Of a stretch of 64,000 bases of DNA, positions 55,389 to 62,844 are shown piece after piece. The position numbers and the translations under genes are program-made. The notes under the pieces were generated by a model, which saw nothing but the letters and a program-made list of their open reading frames with translations, was not told the DNA's origin and searched no databases. The DNA comes from an uncultured Collinsella sp. (GTDB lineage Bacteria > Actinomycetota > Coriobacteriia > Coriobacteriales > Coriobacteriaceae), in NCBI GenBank assembly GCA_959023295.1, contig CAUFBM010000002.1:1-64000 (forward strand), read 5' to 3'. The number at the start of each line of letters is the position of its first letter. Positions within the stretch are counted from its first letter, which is position 1.

Positions 55389-56266
55389 AACGCCAGCTCC
55401 TCGCGGTTGGCGGCGCTCAAGTACACATGCTGTTTGTCGATCGCGTCGATCACACGGTGGACTTCGTCACCGTCGCGGCGCATCACCGCCAGGCGCAGGC
55501 AAAGCATCCAAACCTCCTGCTCCTCGGGCACGTCGAGCACCAGCTGGTCGGTCACGGCCTGCGCCTCATCGATCTGGTCGACATCAGCCAGCGCCGCGGC
55601 ATACCGAATACGCAGCTCAACGGAGTCCTCGCGCTCGCAGCGGCGCGTAAGCAGGCGCGCGTACTGTTGGCGCTGAATCTGAGCCACGCGTCCCTCGGCC
55701 AAGCCCGAGTCCAAGTATTCACCAAGAAAATCACAGTATTCATTGAGGTTATGCGCGCTCGGGTCGGTCTTAAAGGCGTGCTCCAGCTGCTGTAGTTTAA
55801 GGTCGGACTCCTTGGAGATCTGCGCCACCGCCGTCGCGGCATAGTGCGCCACCTCAACGTCGTCGTTCAGCTTAGCCGCCTGCAGCTGCGCCAGATACGC
55901 ATCGGGCTCCTCGGTGAGCATGGAGAGCATTAAGCGGCGCCGGTCTGCCGGGTCGTTAACGATGAGCGCCTCCTCGAGCGGGATCACGCCTGCATCGGCT
56001 TCACGGTCGTGCACCAAGATGCTGCGATGCAGCTCGTCGTTAATGCGCAGCGATTCCAACGTGGCGTCCTTGGGGTCCGCACCAAACACGGCGCTGCGCG
56101 CGATAAGCAGCACCACCAGCAGCGGCCCCCACAACGGCACGAGCACCATCACGGCCAGCATATGCCCGCGCACCGGCAGCAGGCCCAACTTCATAAGCGT
56201 CCACAAAACCAGGCAAACCAGCGCATGAATCAGCAGCAAGACGGCAGCAACGACAAGCGAGATCAA
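55361..56266 (-). CDS. pelE: PelE-like TPR membrane protein
   Basis: Two N-terminal membrane segments (VVAAVLLLIHALVCLVLWTL and MLAVMVLVPLWGPLLVVLLI) followed by a helical, TPR-like cytoplasmic domain (AAKLNDDVEVAHYAATAVAQI, then repeated helix pairs to the end). This matches PelE of Pel synthase complexes, which scaffolds PelD, PelF and PelG. 301 residues. The start is TTG 56266, whose bases overlap the pelD stop (TTGA), with GAGGGG 7 bases upstream. Confidence 0.82.
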   Translation of the reverse strand: MISLVVAAVLLLIHALVCLVLWTLMKLGLLPVRGHMLAVMVLVPLWGPLLVVLLIARSAVFGADPKDATLESLRINDELHRSILVHDREADAGVIPLEEALIVNDPADRRRLMLSMLTEEPDAYLAQLQAAKLNDDVEVAHYAATAVAQISKESDLKLQQLEHAFKTDPSAHNLNEYCDFLGEYLDSGLAEGRVAQIQRQQYARLLTRRCEREDSVELRIRYAAALADVDQIDEAQAVTDQLVLDVPEEQEVWMLCLRLAVMRRDGDEVHRVIDAIDKQHVYLSAANREELAFWRNGEETR

Positions 56267-58400
56267 GCGATATCCCCCTCGCCGTTACCGGTGTCGGCAA
56301 TGTGCTGCAGCAGCGCCACTATGTCCTCGCCGTCGACGGGCTCCACCGCAATCTGCTTCGCGCTTAGGCGCTCGCGGATAATGGGCAAGTCGCACGCCTT
56401 TGCCTGGCGCATAAGCAGGTAGAGCACGTCACCATCGACCAGGCCCGTCGCATCGCTCTCGCGGATTGCCGACCCAATCGCGCCCACCAGCTCGCCGACA
56501 GGTTCCATGCCCGGCACCACGCGCAGGAGCAAAAAGCTCCCCATCTTACCGTCTGCCAGCGCCTGCTCGGCCGCGAGCTCCTGGCCAAAGGCCGCCTGCT
56601 TGAGCACGCACGTGCCATCGACGCAGCGTTTATCCTGCGCCACCGCCTCGTAATCGAAGGCACGGCCCAGCGCGCTTTCGACCAAGCCGCACAAGATGCG
56701 GAACAGGTTTTGATAATAGAGGGTCATTTGGTTCTCGGCCGCGCAGCGCACAAAGATCAGCACGGCGGGTGCCCCGTCGCGCTCGATCGTGTATCCAAAC
56801 ATGGGCAGACCCGGCATCAACTCGCGATTCACCCACAGGTTCGAACGGCCCCCGCCGCCCAATAGGGGCGCAAGCTGATCAAGCGAGAGCGAGCGCGTGG
56901 CGTCTTCGGCAATCGCGGGGCTCGCCGCCACCAGACGTGCAAACGCCCCGCCCGAAACGTGGTAGATCGTCACCGAATCGTTTTCGAGAATCTCACCCAT
57001 GAGCTCGCAGCACTTGCGGTAGATGTCACGCGGGTTGAGCACGTCGAGCTCTTGCGTCACGGCAAAGATCTTGCCGAAGCTATCATGGCGTCCCACAATC
57101 TGGCGCTTGTATATGCGCTTGTCCTCGGTGGCATCGTGGTAGAGCTGTGTGAGGAACGTATTACGATTGCGCACGAGCTCGTTTCGGTCGCGCTCCACCT
57201 TAATGGCCTCGCTGTTGCGCAGCTGCACATAGCCGCACACGGCGCCAACCACAAAGTACGCGATAAACGGTAGCCAGTTAGACGGCTCGTAAAAGAGGCC
57301 CTGGAAGGTATAGCCGTACTGGGTAAAATAGCTCACAGCCAAACCCACCGATGCCAGCAGCGCCGCAACCAGACCAAAGTCCAGACCATACAGCGTGCCG
57401 ATGAGCACGACGTAGAGCAGGCGATAATCGAGCACGTTGAGCTGCGCCGATTGGGAGAATAGATAATCCAGAACCTCGAACAGGATCCAGGCAACGCCCG
57501 TCTCCAGGCATTTAATAGGCAGCGTGTGCATCTGGATGCGGTCGATGGCGGCGCGCAAGGGGTTGACCTTCCCTGCGCGGCCAGCATCCCAGCGAGCCTG
57601 AATGGTCGAGAGGTCGCGCAGCAGATCGTAGCGCTGAAACCAGCCGTAGCGAACGCGAATGATGTCGCTGACGGGCAGAGCATAGCCGGCAGAATCGCCA
57701 TAGGCAACTGAGAGCCCTGGGAACAGCGCCTTGAGGGCCTCGCCCACCTCACCTGAGGTGTGATGGAAGGTATCGGCAACGTCGAGCGTCTCAAAGGAGG
57801 CGTCCCAGTTGTCAAAGATGCGGCGCACCAGCACCGCGAGCTCCTCGGCGCACAGCAGGGGAAACGGCGCGTCCTCCGCGCCCTGCAAAGCGACCGATCC
57901 GGTTAAGCACGCGTCGAACAGCGGCACCAAAAACGGATCATCCAGCGCGGAAGAGGCAGCATACAGGAAAGGCGCGCGCAGAATCTTTGCCTGAACGCCT
58001 TCGTGCGCAGCGTAATGGCGGCACAGGTCGTTGGCCGCGCGGGCGATAATTCCCTTGCCCGTTCGCCCCGCGGCATCGGCAGCACCCTCGGCACCCGCGG
58101 GCCCCGCTACATACAGCAGCTGAACCCGGCGACCCATGCACGCACGAAAGACCGAGCGCAGCAGCTCGATATCGCCCATGATATCGGTATGCGGGGTAAG
58201 GAAATTAGACAGGTAGACCACGCGGTCGAACTCGTAGGCCTGCTCCAAGTGCTGGAGGAGCTCATTCCACGAGGCATGAGGCGACGACTCATCGCGGCGC
58301 GATTCCGCGGCAGCGACGACCTTAACGTGGTCCCGGGGAACGCCTTGGCACAAAAGTCATCGTCAACATATGCGGTGTTGCCAACAACCAGCACCTCCAT
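56263..58400 (-). CDS. pelD: PelD-like c-di-GMP receptor with N-terminal Rossmann-like domain; frameshifted near the start
   Basis: The best start is ATG 58400 (MEVLVVGNTAYVDDDFCAKAF), with GGGGAGGAG upstream. That frame breaks after ~22 codons; the frame continuing from CGTTCCCCGGGACCACG (near 58335) encodes DHVKVVAAAESRR and the rest, so one base (probably a G) seems lost. The body has a degenerate SDR/epimerase-like domain (~1-240), about four membrane segments (~270-370), a short coiled coil, a GAF domain, and a degenerate GGDEF that keeps the I-site RESD five residues before DGDV. The 696-residue open part could be read from TTG 58353, but without a ribosome-binding site. Confidence 0.8.
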
Positions 58401-58424
58401 GGCGCACTCCTCCCCTTAATTCCA

Positions 58425-58480
58425 CTTCTGTCATACTCAAACATGCGTATTGTACGCTGTCAACGCGAGCTGGGGCGCCT
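58425..58480 (-). promoter_or_regulatory. Possible pel promoter region
   Basis: On the minus strand a perfect -35-like TTGACA lies ~70 bases before the pelD start, but no good -10 sits 16-18 bases further on (only TTGAGT/TGAGTA). TACAAT occurs in the spacer. I report the region, not a firm promoter. Confidence 0.25.
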
Positions 58481-58528
58481 TTAAGGCTGATTTAAGAACT
58501 TTTTTAAAGGATGCGGGGGCCAGCAAAA

Positions 58529-58954
58529 CTAAATAGTGAATCCAATCTGTGGCAGATAAAGCGGTCCCCATGCTCCACCAGCAGCGACATTTTCAATAAT
58601 GCCCCTTGCGTAGGAATACAGATCCTGCATTCCAGTGCTAAGTGCCTCCCTGTCAAAAGCATCGTCATCTAAATCTGCAGGAGCGCGATATATGCCAGAG
58701 ACGGATATTTCGGAACGGTAATAATGGCCCTCATTGCCAGGTAAAAGCTCAATAACTAAGTTGAGCTGACGAAACCTGACTCCGTTTTCGTCCGAAAATG
58801 CACTGGTAATAGCATTTCGGACGTTGCATTCAACGTCAGACTTATTGACGCCCTCTTTCGGAATCATCCCGCCATCAAATGATAAACTGTCCACTTTTCT
58901 GGTCACGCATGTAATCAACGGAGATTCAATGCGTTGCTTCTGAAGCGATTCCAT
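58529..58954 (-). CDS. SecB-like chaperone of a toxin-antitoxin-chaperone module
   Basis: 141 residues. The C-terminal ~65 align by eye with SecB: RSEISVSGIYRAPADLDD resembles SecB's CEV..GIF strand, and LYSYARGIIENVAAGGAW then PLYLPQIGF matches SecB's LFPYARECI..MVSRGTFPQLNLAPVNF. In TAC systems such as M. tuberculosis Rv1957, a solitary SecB-like protein folds and protects the antitoxin. It starts directly after the mqsA stop (TAAATG). No SecA-partner role is suggested by context. Confidence 0.78.
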   Translation of the reverse strand: MESLQKQRIESPLITCVTRKVDSLSFDGGMIPKEGVNKSDVECNVRNAITSAFSDENGVRFRQLNLVIELLPGNEGHYYRSEISVSGIYRAPADLDDDAFDREALSTGMQDLYSYARGIIENVAAGGAWGPLYLPQIGFTI

Positions 58955-59467
58955 TTACATCTCCAATCGAAAGGCATTCTCATCTGCCAAAGGAGCCGAG
59001 TCCCTATAAGCCGGGGCTTCTCCTCCCAGTATCACCGAAAATCGTGACGTATTAAGTCTTGAAGCCATCTCACCAGAAGAAAGTCCCAGATAAGTGCGCA
59101 CCGCAGGAACATCTCGAATGAGCTTCATAAGGTTATTTGCGGTAATAGATTGTTGCGATGCCCCATTCTCCCAGCGAGACGCCGTGGGTTTTGAAACCCC
59201 TAATAGCGACTCAAACTCATGCTGAGTCAAACCAAGATCAGAACGCAAATCCTTTATATCCGAGGGAGATAAAAGTTCATGAGCCTTAGCATATTGGGAA
59301 GCCAGTGCATGGGCAAGCTTAGTCGCCTCAGTAGCAGTCATTTCATCGTTGCCGCACTCGCAAACATAATGCTCAATTCCTTTTACGGTAATTTTCTCGC
59401 CACGGTAAATTTCAGTCATTGGCGCCGTGGTAAATTGCATTTCTTTGCCGCATTCCATGCAACGCAT
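58955..59467 (-). CDS. mqsA: MqsA-family antitoxin with C-terminal extension
   Basis: 170 residues. An N-terminal zinc-finger domain has C3-x2-C6 (MRCMECGKEM) and C36-x-C38 (YVCECG; the usual MqsA spacing is CxxC). An XRE-type HTH occupies about 73-120 (LGLTQHEFESLLGVSKPTAS). E. coli MqsA is 131 residues; here ~40 extra residues follow (130-170), the place where TAC antitoxins carry a chaperone-addiction segment. AAAGGAGGAG precedes ATG 59467; a further in-frame upstream start is less likely. It neutralises the toxin and probably represses the operon. Confidence 0.85.
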   Translation of the reverse strand: MRCMECGKEMQFTTAPMTEIYRGEKITVKGIEHYVCECGNDEMTATEATKLAHALASQYAKAHELLSPSDIKDLRSDLGLTQHEFESLLGVSKPTASRWENGASQQSITANNLMKLIRDVPAVRTYLGLSSGEMASRLNTSRFSVILGGEAPAYRDSAPLADENAFRLEM

Positions 59468-59477
59468 GACTCCTCCT

Positions 59478-59825
59478 TTAATGAATATATCCATCGATGT
59501 TCGCAGACAAAACGTTTAAATGCGCATTGCCTTCGGAATCAATTGAAAACTTAACGTACCAATCCTCGCATTCAAAACCTCGGCACACATAGACATCTGC
59601 GTAAACATCATGCAGAGGCCCATCCATATCGAGCGCGATGGATTTTCTAAAATCGTCAGGCTTCAGATAATCAAATAGGTCAGCAAGGAAATGATCAATG
59701 TCCAAATAACCAAACTGATTCATCAGGTGTCTGCGCACCCTACCATTTACAATCATCTTTCCCGAGCGAGCCAAAGACTTCGCTTCGTCAAGTGAATATG
59801 TCGGTCGGAGCTTGGTTCGATTCAT
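59478..59825 (-). CDS. mqsR: MqsR-family toxin
   Basis: 115 residues in the RelE-like MqsR mRNA-interferase family. Typical segments are RPTYSLDEAKSLARSGKMIVNGRV (N-terminal helix), LKPDDFRKSIALDMDGPLHD (the conserved L..DF.KSm block) and DVYVCRGFECEDWYVKFSID (C-terminal strands). MqsR cleaves mRNA at GC-rich triplets in E. coli; specificity here is unknown. ATG 59825 with GGGGTGG upstream is chosen over GTG 59831. Toxin first, antitoxin second is the mqsRA order. Confidence 0.82.
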   Translation of the reverse strand: MNRTKLRPTYSLDEAKSLARSGKMIVNGRVRRHLMNQFGYLDIDHFLADLFDYLKPDDFRKSIALDMDGPLHDVYADVYVCRGFECEDWYVKFSIDSEGNAHLNVLSANIDGYIH

Positions 59826-59835
59826 AACCACCCCT

Positions 59836-59888
59836 TAGTTAGCATAATGCTAACTATATTCGTCTTGTTGCCAATTGGCAACTCTATA
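59836..59888 (-). promoter_or_regulatory. Promoter and two palindromic operators of the mqsR-mqsA-chaperone operon
   Basis: On the minus strand TTGCCA, 17 bases, TATAGT forms a strong promoter. The perfect palindrome GTTGCCAATTGGCAAC (59867-59882) covers the -35. An inverted repeat TAGTTAGCAT/ATGCTAACTA (59836-59856) overlaps the -10 end and start site. Both share GTTxGC/GCxAAC halves, the expected layout for antitoxin autorepression. Confidence 0.7.
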
Positions 59889-59934
59889 TAACGGTCCACA
59901 CCAGGCGCATTAACGCCCCTATTTTGCGTCTATC

Positions 59935-60058
59935 CGGAAGTGCGGGGTAAAACGGAGATCTGGGGGCCAGACCCCGGTCACACCCTTCCACGACCTGCGG
60001 TTTTGTTGGCAAAAATCGAGTTGTACTCAGAGGTTTTGGATTTTTCCCAGCACTTCCG
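59935..60058. repeat. 124-bp element with terminal inverted repeats
   Basis: The ends CGGAAGTGCGGGGTAAAA and CGGAAGTGCTGGGAAAAA (complement of the right end) match in 15 of 18 positions. The left part contains the palindromic GGGGGCCAGACCCC-type motif common in REP-like sequences. No transposase is present. Confidence 0.6.
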
Positions 60059-60134
60059 AAATGATGTCTCCGCATCGAGGGTTCTAGCAACAAAGGCGAC
60101 GTCCGCGACAACATCCAGTAATCGCGAATACATC

Positions 60135-60170
60135 AAAGGGTCGTTGCCGGAAACCGAACAACGACCCTTC
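60135..60170. terminator. Strong hairpin, probable terminator
   Basis: AAAGGGTCGTTG pairs with CAACGACCCTT(C)TTT across a 12-base loop. There is no gene immediately upstream on either strand, so it may be a relic of a lost gene. Confidence 0.5.
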
Positions 60171-60484
60171 TTTGTCTCCGCCTCACGTAGAGTACACGGC
60201 GACTGCATCACTGAGAACACCGTAACGTCAAGCGACTCAACAGGACGACGAATAGCAATGCAGCTGTTCGGTCCCAGATTCTACCTAAATATAGCTAGAG
60301 GATGCCCTCCATTGGGAAGGAACCCCTTACAAAACTTTGACCCTAACAAGCAGGCTTTTTTCGATAGCGATCAAATGAGCAAACATTGATCAATCGGCAT
60401 AAAAATAGAAGTGGATACCTTGCTTAACATCGATAGTTTTAAACTAATTAACGAACCTCCACGAGGCTTTCCCTTAATTACGAC

Positions 60485-61210
60485 ATGAGGAGATGCGCAT
60501 GTCAGAACAGTCACCAATTAGCACTTTCGAAATCGTTCCGGCAAACATACTGGACCTACTACTTAGCCCTTGAAGATCGTCTCCTGCAGACAGAAAGGTG
60601 CTGCGCATTCTCGCAGAGGAATACAGAGGCATTTTCAATCGAATACCTCACCTTGCTTTTGTCTACCTGCGGTGAAGTTGACTCGCTGGCAAAAGCTATT
60701 GGGACGCACTTCTTTCCTGAGGCAGATCTAAACAACTGCACAATTTCGAAGTGGGGATACTATCTTTGCCAATCTTTCCCAGAGATAGACACGAAAGTCC
60801 TCCAATTTAAGAATGGGATGCAATTAAAACCCTTTGATAGCTGGCAACAAACCACAGCAATAAATAAAAAGGGACAAACCATCTATGTAAAAGCGCCAGG
60901 CTCAAAGCGCCTCCAATGGTGGGCTGACTACAGCACAGTCAAACACTCCAGAGCATCAATCGATCCAGATCGAGGCTTAGCCAATTACGAAAAAGCCAAT
61001 CAGGGCAACGTCATCAAAGCGATGGGAGCGCTTTTTCTACTCAATAGACTTATGATGCAAATTTTAAATGCCGATGCATACCAAACAATAGAGCGATCGA
61101 AGCTTTTCAAACTATGCAACTCCCCAGATGAGACCGTGACTTTCATTTGTTATGGGAGCAAAGGCGTCCCGCTTCAAATAACACATAAAGCGCCAAGGGC
61201 AAGAATATAG
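60485..61210 (+). CDS. Unrecognised protein, HEPN-like motif; start region doubtful
   Basis: I do not recognise a named family. The body begins convincingly at SFRQTYWTYYLALEDRLLQTE and has mostly helical sequence with a conserved-looking RLQWWADYSTVKHSRAS block; W-x-x-Y-x-x-(V/I)-KH-x-R is a motif of many accessory proteins and resembles HEPN-type Rx4-6H sites. The ATG at 60485 sits on the AGGAG that would serve ATG 60499, which is in another frame (24 codons, MSEQSPISTFEIV..., stopping at 60573). A one-base change near 60530 would join MSEQSPISTFE to SFRQTYW. Lower GC than the core genes. Confidence 0.6.
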   Translation: MRRCACQNSHQLALSKSFRQTYWTYYLALEDRLLQTERCCAFSQRNTEAFSIEYLTLLLSTCGEVDSLAKAIGTHFFPEADLNNCTISKWGYYLCQSFPEIDTKVLQFKNGMQLKPFDSWQQTTAINKKGQTIYVKAPGSKRLQWWADYSTVKHSRASIDPDRGLANYEKANQGNVIKAMGALFLLNRLMMQILNADAYQTIERSKLFKLCNSPDETVTFICYGSKGVPLQITHKAPRARI

Positions 61211-61304
61211 CAAGCAAAGAAAGCGATCGCAGGAAAAACGGAGCTGAAGAAACCAAAATCTTTAGTCATCTCGCTCCAACAGCCCTCAAAGAAGAAAAGG
61301 GATT

Positions 61305-62486
61305 ATGGCTGAATCAAACAAACAAAAGGGACAAATAGAAGATACTGGATGCTCCTACGGATACTTCACCATTACAAAAGCTAAAGAGCAAGATACTGAA
61401 GCGGTCCTAAACTGTGAAATACCACTTCAAAAAGACGAATATGAAGCGGCAAAAGCAGAACTCGAGAAACTAACAAGCATCTCTAACTTAACTGAGATCA
61501 TCCTAGATTTCGAAGACGCTCAATCTGAGCTCACCATGTCCATAAATGCAATCGATCCAAATGACCGTAAGTCGATGAAGGCAGCACAAGCAGCTACCGA
61601 GCACTTCGTAGAGTCAGTTGTAAGGACCGTCACCCATTACAAAAGACAATTGCACACCGCTTACGGAGACTGCGTAGCAAAGTCTTTTGATAAAGAGATT
61701 TCAGAGATTTACGACAACGGCAACGCTTATGCATTGCTCTACAAGCTAAGAAATATATATCAACACGAGGGGGCCATCCCGCTAAAGCTAAGCAGGAACT
61801 TCGGGGAAGACGGCACTATCAAATCGAGTATCATTCTCGATGACTCAAAAATGCTAAATGGTCATATTGCGAGCTATCTCAACACTAAAGTCAAAAACTA
61901 CATCAGAAGTAATCCCGAAATCGATATTCATATCCTTACTAAGGAAGTGTTCGACCAGCTAAGTGAACTAATGCAAAAATTTATTGAAACGAAGCTGATT
62001 GATACAAAGCTTGCCAAAACAGGCAGTAACTACATCGACCTTTTCTTAAAGCTAGATAAACCGCGTGACGTGTTGTTTCTTACGAGAATGAAAGAGATAA
62101 ATGACGCGGGACCTCGTGGGCTTAACGTTGTACAAACCCAAATATCACTCGAATATTTATGCAAACTACTGTCTGTCTACCTAACCAATCGGCCTGGAAT
62201 ACTCTTATCTTATTGGGGCCAAGACCTAGACAACAATGTGAAAAAATTGCTTCCAGGACCACAAGATGTGCTAGGCCCGAGCTACTTTACTAGCAAGAGT
62301 CCTATACGAATTGCAGGGGTTCATTATTCATGGCAAAGAGGGATGTTCGCTCTAGTGGAACCAACTCCAGAAATCTGCTGCATGCTGCATCGCGATGATA
62401 TGGCACTGCCAGCGGTAGAGCAACTTGACTTTTATTGGGACCTATTTGAGAAACTAATTAAAGGCCTTAAAGCCTTGTCGGAATAA
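61305..62486 (+). CDS. Unrecognised accessory protein
   Basis: 393 residues with no family I can name. It is largely helical and charged, with no signal peptide or membrane segment. Segments that stand out are LYKLRNIYQHEGAIPLKL (a HEPN-like R-x4-H: RNIYQH) and YIDLFLKLDKPRDVLFLTRM. GC is well below the housekeeping genes, suggesting transfer. It is 94 bases after the previous plus-strand gene, probably one transcript. AAAAGGGA precedes the ATG. Given a TAC module and an SMC-like ATPase nearby, a defence role is possible but not shown. Confidence 0.65.
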   Translation: MAESNKQKGQIEDTGCSYGYFTITKAKEQDTEAVLNCEIPLQKDEYEAAKAELEKLTSISNLTEIILDFEDAQSELTMSINAIDPNDRKSMKAAQAATEHFVESVVRTVTHYKRQLHTAYGDCVAKSFDKEISEIYDNGNAYALLYKLRNIYQHEGAIPLKLSRNFGEDGTIKSSIILDDSKMLNGHIASYLNTKVKNYIRSNPEIDIHILTKEVFDQLSELMQKFIETKLIDTKLAKTGSNYIDLFLKLDKPRDVLFLTRMKEINDAGPRGLNVVQTQISLEYLCKLLSVYLTNRPGILLSYWGQDLDNNVKKLLPGPQDVLGPSYFTSKSPIRIAGVHYSWQRGMFALVEPTPEICCMLHRDDMALPAVEQLDFYWDLFEKLIKGLKALSE

Positions 62487-62844
62487 TTACCGAAGCACAA
62501 GAACAGTCAATCTAAGCTGACGAAGAACCCGAAATCAACAAAAGCCAAGCCGCAAACCCGGTTATCCCAAACGAAGGCCTGACCCAACAGCCCTCTGTGA
62601 TATGGGTGCAGGCGAGCAAATGCTAAACCAGCGGCACTGGTCATGCCGTACGAAAAGCAGAGCTTATCCATGGTAACAATAATACCGTCGTGATTATCCA
62701 TGCGAACACAAGCGTCCCATTAGGGCAATTCATTTCTAGCTACAAGATACGGTGGATAAAATCGATCACCCCCGGCGCCATACACAATATCGCAATCAAC
62801 AGGTCTCGCGTGACACGAACAATAGACATAAAAATAGAGGGCTT
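62487..62844. other. Intergenic stretch between convergent accessory genes
   Basis: It contains a 64-codon minus-strand open frame (62507-62701, MDNHDGIIVTMDK...) without a ribosome-binding site or recognised homology, and an overlapping plus-strand frame. I see no terminator hairpin of note. Treated as non-coding. Confidence 0.35.

Larger units (their letters stand above)
59889..60484. other. Gene-free stretch with repeats between the TAC module and plus-strand genes
   Basis: About 600 bases. It holds an inverted-repeat element (59935-60058), a hairpin at 60135-60170, and AT-rich sequence before 60485. Open frames on both strands (up to ~150 codons) have no ribosome-binding sites or recognisable motifs and mostly read through the repeat, so I do not call them genes. 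Confidence 0.5.

Noticed and set aside
59884..60389. Several 60-150-codon frames on both strands
   Set aside because: They run through the inverted-repeat element and lack start signals.
62507..62701. 64-codon minus-strand frame MDNHDGIIV...
   Set aside because: No ribosome-binding site, no recognised homology, and overlapped by another short frame.
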